DNA of 49,280 nucleotides. Source: Sediminibacterium sp. Gen4. Lineage in GTDB: Bacteria > Bacteroidota > Bacteroidia > Chitinophagales > Chitinophagaceae. Shown here in pieces: positions 17,366 to 26,144 of the stretch (its first letter is position 1; each line of letters opens with the position of its first letter). The DNA is taken from assembly GCA_013391385.1 (NCBI GenBank), contig JACBFI010000026.1:1-49280 (forward strand), given 5' to 3'. A model generated the notes under the pieces. That model was given only the letters and a program-made list of their open reading frames with translations, had not been told where the DNA came from and did no database searches. The position numbers and the translations under genes were made by a program.

Positions 17366-18211
17366 ATGATCCTATTCAAAAAAGGCGACGAATTAAAAAA
17401 ATATTTAATTAAAAAGGCTGTTGAAGGTATTTCGATAGGTTTTGTACCCACTATGGGCGCCCTTCATGAGGGGCATCTTTCTTTGATTCGGGCGGCTAAA
17501 GAAAAAAATGGGTTGGTAGTTTCCAGCATTTTTGTCAACCCCACCCAGTTCAATGATCAACAGGATTATTTACATTATCCAAAAACCATCGATCAGGATA
17601 TTCTTTTATTAGAAAAATCGGCCTGTGATGTTTTGTTTTTGCCTGATGTTCAGGAAATATACCCAAGTGGCTATCTACCCGATCACTATGCATTAGGTTC
17701 ATTAGAGACCGTTTTAGAGGGGAAATATAGACCCGGACATTTTCAGGGAGTTTGTCAGGTCGTGGATCGTTTATTGGCAATCGTTATGCCTTCTACCCTG
17801 TTTTTGGGGCAGAAAGATTACCAGCAATGTATGGTTATTGCAAGACTTATACATCTTAAACAATATGCTACAGATCTACATATCGTACCCACCATGCGAG
17901 AAACCAGTGGTTTGGCGATGAGCAGTCGAAACCTACGGCTGAATGAACAGGATAGAAAAAAAGCTGCTGCCATATATGCCGGATTGACTCATCTCAAATC
18001 TCGTCTCAAACCCGGCAAGATTCAGTCATTATGCGATGATATAGCTAACGATCTTCTACGGGCAGGATTTGAAAAAGTTGACTATATCAGTATCGCCAAC
18101 GCCAAAACCTTGGACCCCGTAGAAGAATGGGATGGTGAAACAGCATTGGTTGCACTGGCTGCCGTATTTCTCTCAGGGATCAGATTAATTGATAACATAC
18201 CTCTCACATAA
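17366..18211 (+). CDS. panC: pantothenate synthetase (pantoate–β-alanine ligase)
   Basis: PanC joins pantoate and β-alanine with ATP to make pantothenate, the precursor of coenzyme A. The 281-residue protein matches the E. coli length (283). Seen: the nucleotidyltransferase motif PTMGALHEGH (28-37, with the HxGH signature), the SIFVNPTQF strand, G-Q-K-D-Y-Q-Q, and the late M-S-S-R-N motif. A TTG at 17345 is in frame, but the ATG at 17366 gives the family length. panD follows after 42 bases and supplies β-alanine, so the two steps are linked. Confidence 0.96.
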   Translation: MILFKKGDELKKYLIKKAVEGISIGFVPTMGALHEGHLSLIRAAKEKNGLVVSSIFVNPTQFNDQQDYLHYPKTIDQDILLLEKSACDVLFLPDVQEIYPSGYLPDHYALGSLETVLEGKYRPGHFQGVCQVVDRLLAIVMPSTLFLGQKDYQQCMVIARLIHLKQYATDLHIVPTMRETSGLAMSSRNLRLNEQDRKKAAAIYAGLTHLKSRLKPGKIQSLCDDIANDLLRAGFEKVDYISIANAKTLDPVEEWDGETALVALAAVFLSGIRLIDNIPLT

Positions 18212-18240
18212 TCAACCATCACATATCAGTTTGAACTGAC

Positions 18241-18248
18241 TATTTTTG
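18241..18248 (+). promoter_or_regulatory. −7-like box abutting panD
   Basis: TATTTTTG matches TAnnTTTG and ends 5 bases before the panD ATG at 18254. No −33 box at normal spacing. It may give an internal, nearly leaderless panD transcript. Confidence 0.35.
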
Positions 18249-18253
18249 CGCGC

Positions 18254-18601
18254 ATGATGCAAATAGAAGTACTAAAATCGAAAATACACCGTGCCGTCAT
18301 CACGGAAGCCAATCTTCACTATGTAGGTAGTCTTACCCTGGATGAAGACCTGATGGATGCAGCCAATTTTATTGAGCATGAAAAAATTCAGGTTGTCAAC
18401 GTTAATAACGGAGAGCGATTAGAGACCTATATTATTAAAGGCAAGCGTGGCAGTGGTATTGTTTGTTTGAACGGACCAGCCGCACGTAAAGGTGCAGTGG
18501 GTGATTTGGTAGTCATCATTTCTTATGCAACCATGGATTTTGAAGCTGCTAAATCGTTTAAGCCATGGGTAGTATTTCCTAAAGAAGGCAATAAGTTATA
18601 A
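18254..18601 (+). CDS. panD: aspartate 1-decarboxylase
   Basis: PanD decarboxylates aspartate to β-alanine. The 115-residue proenzyme should cleave itself between Gly25 and Ser26 (in YVGSLTLD), turning the Ser into the pyruvoyl cofactor. Also seen: the family's K-x-K-I-H-R-A start, [11 protein letters not shown] (about 50-60), and [11 protein letters not shown] (about 74-84). Most relatives have YxGSxxID; Leu-Thr-Leu-Asp here is a conservative variant. Between panC and the flippase-like gene on the same strand. Confidence 0.95.
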   Translation: MMQIEVLKSKIHRAVITEANLHYVGSLTLDEDLMDAANFIEHEKIQVVNVNNGERLETYIIKGKRGSGIVCLNGPAARKGAVGDLVVIISYATMDFEAAKSFKPWVVFPKEGNKL

Positions 18602-18651
18602 CGATACAAAGGCCTTAGGAATTTTGTAATTTACATTGTACGAATGCACTT

Positions 18652-19656
18652 ATGAAAAAACAACTCCTCTCCATCGGAAAGTTTACCCTGTTTCTTGGAT
18701 TGGGATTGTTTCTCGTGTGGTGGAGTTTAAGACAAATACCGGATGATAAGTGGGATGAGTTTAGAAACAGTTTACGGAATGCCAACTATTGGTTATTGAT
18801 TCCCGTGTTTGTGATACTGATTGCCAGCCACTGGCTTCGTGCCCTTCGTTGGAAAATACTCATGGAACCGATGGGGTATCGTCCAGCCACCATGAATACC
18901 TTCTTTGCTGTAATGATCGGCTATTTGGCCAATCTGGCTTTCCCTAGATTAGGCGAAGTATTGAAATGTACCATTCTTGCACGCTATGAAAAAGTGCCCG
19001 CCGAAAAATTGGTAGGAACCATTGTGGCCGAACGGGCAGTTGACGTGGTTTCTTTGGCAATTGTTTTTATATTGACGCTGATCTCTCAATATGATATATT
19101 GGCGGTTTATGGACAAGAATTAATCGGGCAACTACTAGATAAAGGCGGGTCCATCTCTATGTCTGCATTGCTCATAGCAGCAGGTATTCTAATAGTTTTG
19201 ATTGTAGCAATTCGTGTTTGGTTCAAACAGTTTGCTCATTTGGGTATCGTGATCATGATGAAAAAAATCATCGCCGGTATTTGGGAAGGTCTGATGAGTA
19301 TTCGTTATTTAAAGCGTAAAGGCATTTTTATACTATACAGCATTGGTATTTGGTTTCTCTATACTGCCGGCACCTGGGTAGGGTTATTGGCCACATCAGG
19401 CACCGCCCATTTAGGATGGGGTGAAGGATTGAGTGTACTGGCTTTTGGTAGTATTGGTATGATTGTTACCCCCGGGGGTATTGGTGCCTATGCATTCTTC
19501 ATTGCCAAAGTACTGGAGGAATATAAAATACCTTTCGAAATAGGGTTCGCCAATGGTAACCTGCAATGGTTTGCACAATTTATGATCGTATTGATCGCAG
19601 GTGGATTGAGCTTATTACTGCTTCCTGTGTATAATAAAAAAAATAAAACATCATGA
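18652..19656 (+). CDS. flippase-like membrane protein (LPG synthase TM/UPF0104 family)
   Basis: A 334-residue integral membrane protein of the family of the lysylphosphatidylglycerol synthase transmembrane domain (YbhN/UPF0104 type), with about eight hydrophobic segments. Family marks are W-L-R-A-L-R-W after helix 2 (about 62-68), the P-R-x-G-E-V segment (about 103-108: PRLGEV) and the V-A-E-R-A-V-D-V block (about 126-133). Related proteins are thought to move lipids or to have no known substrate. It overlaps the start of rfaE2 by four bases (ATGA), which suggests translational coupling and a link to envelope polysaccharide or lipid. The actual substrate is unknown. Confidence 0.85.
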   Translation: MKKQLLSIGKFTLFLGLGLFLVWWSLRQIPDDKWDEFRNSLRNANYWLLIPVFVILIASHWLRALRWKILMEPMGYRPATMNTFFAVMIGYLANLAFPRLGEVLKCTILARYEKVPAEKLVGTIVAERAVDVVSLAIVFILTLISQYDILAVYGQELIGQLLDKGGSISMSALLIAAGILIVLIVAIRVWFKQFAHLGIVIMMKKIIAGIWEGLMSIRYLKRKGIFILYSIGIWFLYTAGTWVGLLATSGTAHLGWGEGLSVLAFGSIGMIVTPGGIGAYAFFIAKVLEEYKIPFEIGFANGNLQWFAQFMIVLIAGGLSLLLLPVYNKKNKTS

Positions 19657-20150
19657 GAGCTATTCAGGCGATAGAACAAAAGATCATGACCTTACCACAA
19701 TTGATGGCAAGGGTAGCTGCATGGCGGATTACCGGAAAAAAAATAGCTTTCACAAATGGTTGTTTTGACATTTTACATGAGGGGCATATTTTTTCCCTCA
19801 ATGCCGCTGCCAGTGAAGCTGACTATTTGATCGTAGGTGTGAATAGTGACAAGAGTGTAAAAAAATTAAAGGGCCCCGACAGACCCGTCAACAACGAACA
19901 TAGCCGCTCATTGATATTGGCCAGTCTGGCTGTAACCGATGCTATTATTGTATTCGATGAAGACACCCCTCATGAACTCATCACCACCCTTTTACCGGAT
20001 GTACTGGTGAAGGGAGGCGATTATACTATTGAACAGATTGTAGGATCTAAAGAAGTAATTGCAAATGGTGGAAGAGTGGTCATCAATCCGATTGTGGAAG
20101 GATTTTCAACCACCGGAATTATTCAGCATATCAAACAATCCTATTCCTAG
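19653..20150 (+). CDS. rfaE2: D-glycero-β-D-manno-heptose 1-phosphate adenylyltransferase (RfaE domain II)
   Basis: This is the stand-alone adenylyltransferase domain of HldE, making ADP-heptose for lipopolysaccharide core synthesis. The 165-residue protein has the nucleotidyltransferase motif FTNGCFDILHEGH (with HxGH), then G-V-N-S-D-x-S-V-x-x-L-K-G-P-x-R-P, the V-K-G-G-D-Y motif and the C-terminal G-x-S-T-T. The kinase domain (RfaE1) is not encoded here. A second ATG 11 residues in would also fit; the first is favoured because its ATGA overlaps the upstream stop. Confidence 0.9.
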   Translation: MRAIQAIEQKIMTLPQLMARVAAWRITGKKIAFTNGCFDILHEGHIFSLNAAASEADYLIVGVNSDKSVKKLKGPDRPVNNEHSRSLILASLAVTDAIIVFDEDTPHELITTLLPDVLVKGGDYTIEQIVGSKEVIANGGRVVINPIVEGFSTTGIIQHIKQSYS

Positions 20151-20190
20151 TATATCGAGCTGATTCCTAGAAATCCTGATCAATAAACTT

Positions 20191-20230
20191 AACATTCCAC
20201 TCTCCTTCTCTTTTTTATATTTGGAATGTT
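20191..20230. repeat. inverted repeat in front of ppk1
   Basis: AACATTCCA (20191-20199) and TGGAATGTT (20222-20230) are perfect inverted repeats of nine bases separated by 22 bases. A −7-like TATATTTG (20216-20223) lies between and overlaps the second arm. It could be an operator around the ppk1 promoter or a hairpin in the leader. Confidence 0.5.
20216..20223 (+). promoter_or_regulatory. −7 box for ppk1
   Basis: TATATTTG matches TAnnTTTG and lies 49 bases before the GTG start of ppk1. It overlaps the right arm of the inverted repeat at 20191-20230. No −33 box at the normal distance. Confidence 0.4.
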
Positions 20231-20272
20231 AGATTGATTATGCCCCATGGCTTGGACTAATACTATTTTTTT

Positions 20273-22363
20273 GTGAAAAAGCATCTTATTCAGCGTGATA
20301 TCAGTTGGCTCAGTTTTAATGCAAGGGTTTTACAAGAAGCAAATGACCCTTCTGTTCCTTTGAAAGAAAGAATCCGTTTTCTGGGTATCTTTTCCAATAA
20401 TACCGACGAGTTTTTCAGGGTGCGTGTAGCTACTTTGAAAAGGATGGTAGAGTATGCAGACAAGAGACGCAAACTCAATATGCATATGGAAGAAGATCCG
20501 CAAGCCATCATTGATCAGATTCAAACCATTGTATTACAGCAGCAAAATGAGTTTAACCGAATTTGGGATGGTATTCTGCGTGAACTAAAAAAGGAAAAAA
20601 TCTTTTTGATCAATGAAAAACAACTGAATAAAGAACAAAAGAAATACGTCAGTAATTTTTTTGATGAACAAGTGCGTTCGAATATCATTCCATTGATGAT
20701 CGAAAGTTTACCACAACTTCCCTATTTGCGTGATAAGAGTATTTATTTAGGTGTGGTGATGCGGAAGAAAGATTCTGCGTATGATCAGAAATATGCATTG
20801 ATTGAAGTTCCGGCCAAAGATGTGGGAAGATTTGTACTACTTCCTTCTAAACAAGGTGAAAAACAGATCATACTGTTGGAAGATGTGATCAGACATAATT
20901 TGCCGGAGATATTTACCTATTTTGATTACGATTATTTTGATGCACATGTTTTTAAAGTAACCAAAGATGCGGAGATCGATATTGACAATGATGTGAGTAC
21001 CACTTTTGTGGAGAAGATTGAAAAAGGATTAAAAAACAGACGCAAAGGAAAACCTGTACGTTTTGTTTACGACAAAGAAATGGATGCCGGTTTATTGGAA
21101 TACCTTATTCGTCGTTTAAGTCTGAATCGCAAAAGCAATATTATTCCGGGTGGTAGAATTCACAATTTCCGTCACTTTATGGATTTCCCGGATGTATTTG
21201 ACAGTAAGAATACACGTCGCCCATCCTTCACACATCCGGCTATACAAGGCAGCATGCGTGTTACAGATGTGGTACTGAAAAAAGATGTGATGCTGCATTT
21301 TCCTTACCATTCATTTCATACAGTCATTGATCTATTGCGTGAAGCTGCCATGGATCCGGATGTGAAATCGATCAAGATCACAGCCTATCGTTTGGCTTCC
21401 AACTCTAAAGTGATCAATGCCTTGATCAATGCTGCCAGGAACGGTAAAGAGGTAATTGTAATGCTGGAATTGAAAGCAAGATTTGATGAAGAAGCCAATC
21501 TGGAATGGAAAAAAATTCTTGAAGAAGAAGGTGTACGTGTATTATTGGGTATCCCTAAAATGAAAGTCCATGCCAAACTCTGTATCATTAAAAAAAGAAA
21601 AGGAAATAAAACGGTTCAATATGGATTTGTGAGTACAGGCAACCTGAATGAAAAAACAGCCAAAGTATATGGCGATCATTGTTTACTAACCGCGAACAGA
21701 ATGATCATGGCTGATATCAACCGCATTTTTAATTATCTCGAAAACTGGAAAACTTCAGCAGCCCAATTAAAACAATGTAAAACTTTGATGGTTTGTCCAA
21801 CCAACATGCGTCAAGAACTGACGAATTTTATCAACCGTGAAGTTAAAGCAGCAAAAGCGGGTAAGGAAGCCATCATAACACTCAAAGTAAACTCTTTGAG
21901 TGATGCAATGCTGATTGATAAATTGTACGCAGCAGCAGCCGCGGGTGTTGAGATCAGACTGATCGTACGCGGTATTTTCTGTGCGGTAATTGAACACAAA
22001 AAATTCAAACAACCGATACGTGCAGTCAGCATTGTAGACGAATACCTCGAACATGCCAGGGTGCTTATTTTTCACAACGGAGGCCAGGAAAAGATTTACA
22101 TATCGAGTGCAGACTGGATGGTGAGAAACCTTGATCATCGTATCGAAGCCGCTGTGCCCATTACAGATCCTCATATACGCGAAGAATTGAAACAGATTAT
22201 CCACATTCAATTAAGAGATAATGTAAAAGCGCGTATCCTCGATAAAGAATTAAAGAACAACTATGTACCTTCCGCAGGTAAAAAAAGGGTTCGTTCTCAG
22301 ATCGAAACCTATCAATACCTACACCGAAAAAACATAGTACCTATTGAGGCTGGCCGCAATTGA
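20273..22363 (+). CDS. ppk1: polyphosphate kinase 1
   Basis: PPK1 makes long-chain polyphosphate reversibly from ATP. The 696-residue protein matches the family length (688 in E. coli). Seen: the N-terminal RDISWLSFNARVLQEA block (8-23), NTDEFFRVRV (43-52), the autophosphorylation His433 in VHAKLCII, the second conserved His594 in YLEHARV, and SSADWMVRNLDHRIE near 611-624. Translation starts at GTG (20273): the conserved K-x-x-x-R-D-I-S-W is only a few residues in, leaving no room for another start. Its end overlaps ppx by 20 bases, coupling synthesis and degradation of polyphosphate. Confidence 0.96.
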   Translation: MKKHLIQRDISWLSFNARVLQEANDPSVPLKERIRFLGIFSNNTDEFFRVRVATLKRMVEYADKRRKLNMHMEEDPQAIIDQIQTIVLQQQNEFNRIWDGILRELKKEKIFLINEKQLNKEQKKYVSNFFDEQVRSNIIPLMIESLPQLPYLRDKSIYLGVVMRKKDSAYDQKYALIEVPAKDVGRFVLLPSKQGEKQIILLEDVIRHNLPEIFTYFDYDYFDAHVFKVTKDAEIDIDNDVSTTFVEKIEKGLKNRRKGKPVRFVYDKEMDAGLLEYLIRRLSLNRKSNIIPGGRIHNFRHFMDFPDVFDSKNTRRPSFTHPAIQGSMRVTDVVLKKDVMLHFPYHSFHTVIDLLREAAMDPDVKSIKITAYRLASNSKVINALINAARNGKEVIVMLELKARFDEEANLEWKKILEEEGVRVLLGIPKMKVHAKLCIIKKRKGNKTVQYGFVSTGNLNEKTAKVYGDHCLLTANRMIMADINRIFNYLENWKTSAAQLKQCKTLMVCPTNMRQELTNFINREVKAAKAGKEAIITLKVNSLSDAMLIDKLYAAAAAGVEIRLIVRGIFCAVIEHKKFKQPIRAVSIVDEYLEHARVLIFHNGGQEKIYISSADWMVRNLDHRIEAAVPITDPHIREELKQIIHIQLRDNVKARILDKELKNNYVPSAGKKRVRSQIETYQYLHRKNIVPIEAGRN

Positions 22364-23234
22364 TATTGGAAGTAATGCTGCACGTTTACTCATCTCAGAA
22401 GTAAGTCATGATGCAGAAGGAAAACCACGTTTCAATAAATTGAATCTGGTTCGTGTACCCTTGCGCCTCGGTTTTGATGTGTTTGAAAAAGGAGAAATCT
22501 CCAAAGAAAAAAGAGGAATGGTATTACAGACCATGAAAGCTTATGGACATCTCATCAATGCCTATGGAGTTCAACATACCATTGCCTGTGCTACCAGTGC
22601 TATGCGTGATGCACGTAATAGCGCAGATCTCATCAGAAAAATAAGACTAGAAACAGGACTGGAAATCGAAATCATTAGCGGAGATCTTGAAGCTTCAATT
22701 ATCTATGAAAATCATGTAGCTGAAAATATGGATACCGATCATAGCTACATGTATATTGATGTTGGTGGCGGTAGTACCGAACTCACTTTTTTTGCAGAAG
22801 ACAGATTGGTATTCAAACAATCTTTCAATATTGGTACCATACGCTTGCTAAAAGACATGGTAGAAGATCATCATTGGAATGAGATGAAGGATATCATCAA
22901 AACCAAAACCAAGGGATATAAAAAAATAGTAGCCATTGGTACCGGTGGAAATATCAATAAAGTTTTTTCACTGAGTAAGAAAAAAGATGGCAAACCCTTG
23001 CCTATTGAGCTATTGAAAGACTATTATAAAGAAATCTCAAGCTTTTCGCTGGAAGACAGAATCAATATTTACAAATTACGTGAAGATCGTGCCGATGTAA
23101 TTGTCCCCGCATTGCAAATCTATATCAATGTCATGCGCTGGGCGGATGCAGATGAGATTTATGTACCTAAAATAGGGTTGGCAGACGGACTCATTCAACA
23201 TCTCTACTCTGAATTAACCTTACAACAACAGTAA
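22344..23234 (+). CDS. ppx: exopolyphosphatase / Ppx-GppA phosphatase
   Basis: A 296-residue member of the Ppx/GppA (ASKHA-fold) family, which removes phosphate from polyphosphate ends or from pppGpp. Seen: [14 protein letters not shown] at the very start (phosphate-1 loop), [13 protein letters not shown] (about 136-148) and [14 protein letters not shown] (about 196-209). It has only the catalytic N-terminal half, like short Ppx proteins. The start is TTG at 22344, chosen because the family begins [11 protein letters not shown] with no room upstream. This start lies inside the ppk1 end, so translation is probably coupled to ppk1. GppA-type activity is not excluded. Confidence 0.9.
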   Translation: MRLAAIDIGSNAARLLISEVSHDAEGKPRFNKLNLVRVPLRLGFDVFEKGEISKEKRGMVLQTMKAYGHLINAYGVQHTIACATSAMRDARNSADLIRKIRLETGLEIEIISGDLEASIIYENHVAENMDTDHSYMYIDVGGGSTELTFFAEDRLVFKQSFNIGTIRLLKDMVEDHHWNEMKDIIKTKTKGYKKIVAIGTGGNINKVFSLSKKKDGKPLPIELLKDYYKEISSFSLEDRINIYKLREDRADVIVPALQIYINVMRWADADEIYVPKIGLADGLIQHLYSELTLQQQ

Positions 23235-23249
23235 TTCGTTTTTGAAAGA

Positions 23250-23279
23250 TTGGGGCAATCCTAAAATCTGCCTACTTTG
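23250..23279 (+). promoter_or_regulatory. possible panB promoter
   Basis: TTG (23250-23252), 20 bases, then TACTTTG (23273-23279), a shortened TAnnTTTG. It lies 40 bases before the panB ATG chosen at 23320. It would be inside the gene if the upstream in-frame start at 23242 were used. Confidence 0.35.
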
Positions 23280-23319
23280 CAGTATACTCTGCTTATTAGT
23301 TGATTTAAAAACTACACAC

Positions 23320-24135
23320 ATGTCTGTTCATAAAGAAGTCAAAAAAATAACTACCAATACCCTGCTGAAAATGAAAGCTGCCGGTGAAAAGATTTCTATG
23401 ATCACCGCGTATGATTATTCTTTTGCCCGCTTATTCGATGAAGCAGGTATTGATGTGATTCTGGTTGGTGATAGCGCCAGTAATGTAATGGCCGGTCACG
23501 AAACCACAGTGCCCATTACATTGGATCAAATGATCTATCATGCACAATGTGTAGTGAGAGGCATCGACCGATCATTGGTAGTGGTAGATCTTCCCTTTGG
23601 CTCTTATCAATCCAACTCAGATATCGCACTGGCATCTGCTATTCGAATCATGAAAGAAAGTGGTGCTCACTCCATTAAATTGGAGGGAGGCTCAGAAGTT
23701 GTGGAAAGTATTCAAAGAATTGTTTCAGCAGGTATTCCTGTAATGGGACATTTGGGATTAACGCCGCAGTCCATCTATAAATTCGGCACTTATAATGTAA
23801 GGGCTAAAGAAAATGAAGAAGCTGAAAAGTTGAGGAAAGATGCTAAGCTATTAGAAGAAGCAGGTTGTTATGCCATTGTATTGGAAAAAATACCTGCCGT
23901 ATTGGCTGCAGAAGTCAGTCAATCCTTGTCCATCCCCACCATTGGAATAGGAGCCGGTGCCGGTTGTGATGGGCAGGTATTGGTAATGCACGACATGTTG
24001 GGGATTAACAATACATTCAAACCTCGTTTTTTAAGGCAATATTTGAATTTGCAAGAGCAGATACAGGGAGCAGTAGGACAATACATCAAAGACGTAAAAT
24101 CAGGGGATTTCCCATCGGAAAAGGAATCTTATTAA
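23320..24135 (+). CDS. panB: 3-methyl-2-oxobutanoate hydroxymethyltransferase
   Basis: PanB transfers a hydroxymethyl group from methylene-THF to 2-oxoisovalerate, making ketopantoate, the first committed step to pantothenate. The 271-residue TIM-barrel protein (E. coli 264) shows [18 protein letters not shown], the metal-binding [36 protein letters not shown] and [16 protein letters not shown]. The in-frame ATG at 23320 gives the family length; a start at 23242 would add 26 residues with no counterpart. It is 5 kb from panC and panD, separated by ppk1 and ppx. PanE is not in the window. Confidence 0.96.
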   Translation: MSVHKEVKKITTNTLLKMKAAGEKISMITAYDYSFARLFDEAGIDVILVGDSASNVMAGHETTVPITLDQMIYHAQCVVRGIDRSLVVVDLPFGSYQSNSDIALASAIRIMKESGAHSIKLEGGSEVVESIQRIVSAGIPVMGHLGLTPQSIYKFGTYNVRAKENEEAEKLRKDAKLLEEAGCYAIVLEKIPAVLAAEVSQSLSIPTIGIGAGAGCDGQVLVMHDMLGINNTFKPRFLRQYLNLQEQIQGAVGQYIKDVKSGDFPSEKESY

Positions 24136-24196
24136 ATCTTTACCGATGAAGACCCTCTGTTCGCCCATAATCATTTTTTATATTCATTGAGAAAAA

Positions 24197-24204
24197 TAAA
24201 TTTG
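24197..24204 (+). promoter_or_regulatory. −7 box for the secreted 265-residue protein
   Basis: TAAATTTG matches TAnnTTTG and lies 10 bases before the ATG at 24215. No clear −33 box. Confidence 0.35.
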
Positions 24205-24214
24205 AGTACAACAA

Positions 24215-25012
24215 ATGAACAGACCTACAATCATACTATTGTTAAGCATTTGTTCCTTTTTCTGCAAGCTTTCCAACACATCAGCAAAAGGAATACATGA
24301 TACTATTCCAGTAAAGCATAGTACTGACGCAGTGCTGGATGATTGGGATCCTTCTTCCTTTGATTTACATGAACCTTCAGGAATTCATATGGCTATTGAA
24401 AATGATACGGAAAAGTTATATGTAGCGATGTATGTCACCAAAAGAGAAGTGCAAAAAATACTTGCTTTAGCAGGGGTGCGTTTGCTGATAGACGTAAAGG
24501 GAAAGAAAAAAGAAGCAACTTATATTGAATTCCCGCTACAGAAAGACCCCCAAACCGCTGCGCTTGCCATAGCTGAAATGGAAAACAATGAAGGTGGCAA
24601 CCCGGATCAACTCTCAAAGCATATGTTCTTGCTGAAAAAAAACGGTTTTAAAAATCAACTACAGGAAACTGAAATTCAGGCTATTACAGCACCTACTGAT
24701 ATACAGATTTCTTTTGGATGGGATGAAAAATCAGTATTATATATTGAGTATGAAATTCCTTTTAAAAGTATCACAGATTATGCAACTTTAAAAAATAAAG
24801 AAATAACAGTAGGCTTTAAAATAAATGCATTGGAAGTACCCCCACCTGAACCAAAATCAGTTGTTACAACTACTAAAATTGTAGCAATACCTGTAGGAAG
24901 TATTTCTCCGTCAAATTTTAGAACACCATCGAATAGAGATTTCAGTAAAGTTGCAACTACTAAAGCCCTTTCACAACAACAATCATTCTGGATGAAACAC
25001 CAGGTCAACTGA
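24215..25012 (+). CDS. secreted protein of unknown function (possible CBM9-like fold)
   Basis: A 265-residue protein with a Sec signal peptide (about residues 1-24, ending near SNTSA-K). After it comes D-A-V-L-D-D-W-D and, 30 residues on, E-K-L-Y-V-A-M-Y-V-T, an order that resembles carbohydrate-binding family 9-like domains of Bacteroidota ('target-is-small, D-G-x-L-x-D-W ... L-Y-x-x'). This resemblance is only by eye. A proline-rich stretch with EVPPPEPKSVV lies at about 209-219. It is 46 bases upstream of a LytS-type sensor kinase gene on the same strand, so co-transcription is likely; whether it is a sensor accessory, a target or unrelated is open. Confidence 0.75.
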   Translation: MNRPTIILLLSICSFFCKLSNTSAKGIHDTIPVKHSTDAVLDDWDPSSFDLHEPSGIHMAIENDTEKLYVAMYVTKREVQKILALAGVRLLIDVKGKKKEATYIEFPLQKDPQTAALAIAEMENNEGGNPDQLSKHMFLLKKNGFKNQLQETEIQAITAPTDIQISFGWDEKSVLYIEYEIPFKSITDYATLKNKEITVGFKINALEVPPPEPKSVVTTTKIVAIPVGSISPSNFRTPSNRDFSKVATTKALSQQQSFWMKHQVN

Positions 25013-25058
25013 TACCATAAAATAACAACACTTAATTATCAATAACTAATAACGGATT

Positions 25059-26144
25059 TTGAAAAACGATAAAAAAATAATCACGGTCTTCACGCACATG
25101 GTGGCATGGGCTTGTTTTTTCTTTGTGCCGTACTTGGTATTCTTCCCTCGTTTGAGAGAATTCAGCATGAGTGATAACATGCTCGTTACCATCATTTGCA
25201 ACAATATATTCATCGTTCTTTTTTATTATTTCAATACGCAGGTACTGGTACCCAAATTATTGATCAATAAAAGATGGGGATGGTATATTCTTTCCATTGC
25301 CGCATGTTTGGCCGCTTTTCTGTTTTTGCCTAAAGAAATTGCCAATATTATTGTTGAACCTGAATTTATTCGCCAGAATAATGAGTTCATCAGAAACCCT
25401 GAATTTAAAGGTACCCCTAAACTTACTAGGGCTCCTCGAAGGGCCAGACCCATTGCTGATCCTTACAATACCGTACTCTTTCTGTTGGTATTTGCTTTTG
25501 GAACCTGTATCTCGGTTACACAACGCTGGTTAAAGACAGAGCAAACTAAAAAAGAAACAGAAAATGAAAAGCTGAATACAGAATTATCATTTCTGAAATC
25601 ACAAGTCAACCCACATTTCTTTTTTAATACACTCAATAACATCTATTCTCTGGCAGTGGTAAGAAGTGAAAAAACAGCACCCGCTGTTATGAAGCTTTCT
25701 TCTATTATGCGATACATACTCACGGAAACCGAAAGGGACTTGGTACCTTTGAATAATGAAGTAGACTTCATTCATAATTTTATTGAATTACAGCAAGTAA
25801 GGCTAACAGATAAAGTCACTTTGCATTTTTCTGCCAAGGGCGATATCGATACTATGTTGATTGCACCATTGATGTTTATTCCATTTGTTGAAAACGCCTT
25901 CAAGTATGGTGTGAGTACCAAAGAAGTATCAAAAATTGATATTTCAATTGACACTAAGGACAATATCATTTATTTTTCAGCTACGAATAATATTGTAGCA
26001 GCAGATAATAATCTCATGGAGAATACCGGTATCGGTATCAACAATGTCAAAAGAAGACTTGAACTCATGTATCCTGAGCGTCATAAACTGAGCACAACGA
26101 TTGAAAACAACATTTACATTGTTAAATTGGAAATCACAACATGA
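25059..26144 (+). CDS. LytS/YpdA-type sensor histidine kinase
   Basis: A 361-residue kinase of the His_kinase/LytS family (5TM-less Bacteroidota type). Four transmembrane segments lie at about 7-29, 42-61, 72-90 and 135-153; the loop of about 45 residues between the last two is basic and proline-containing. A coiled linker leads to the phosphoacceptor His186 in SQVNPHFFFNTLNN, and the ATP-binding G-box GIGINNVKRRLELMYP lies near the C-terminus. The start is a TTG (25059), with an in-frame ATG at 25098 as the alternative; the TTG keeps the first helix complete. It overlaps the response regulator by four bases (ATGA), so the two form a pair. Confidence 0.88.
   Translation: MKNDKKIITVFTHMVAWACFFFVPYLVFFPRLREFSMSDNMLVTIICNNIFIVLFYYFNTQVLVPKLLINKRWGWYILSIAACLAAFLFLPKEIANIIVEPEFIRQNNEFIRNPEFKGTPKLTRAPRRARPIADPYNTVLFLLVFAFGTCISVTQRWLKTEQTKKETENEKLNTELSFLKSQVNPHFFFNTLNNIYSLAVVRSEKTAPAVMKLSSIMRYILTETERDLVPLNNEVDFIHNFIELQQVRLTDKVTLHFSAKGDIDTMLIAPLMFIPFVENAFKYGVSTKEVSKIDISIDTKDNIIYFSATNNIVAADNNLMENTGIGINNVKRRLELMYPERHKLSTTIENNIYIVKLEITT

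Noticed and set aside
21767-22210. 147-codon open frame on the minus strand opposite ppk1
   Set aside because: Fully inside a well-supported ppk1 frame; composition shows no protein-like motif or start context.
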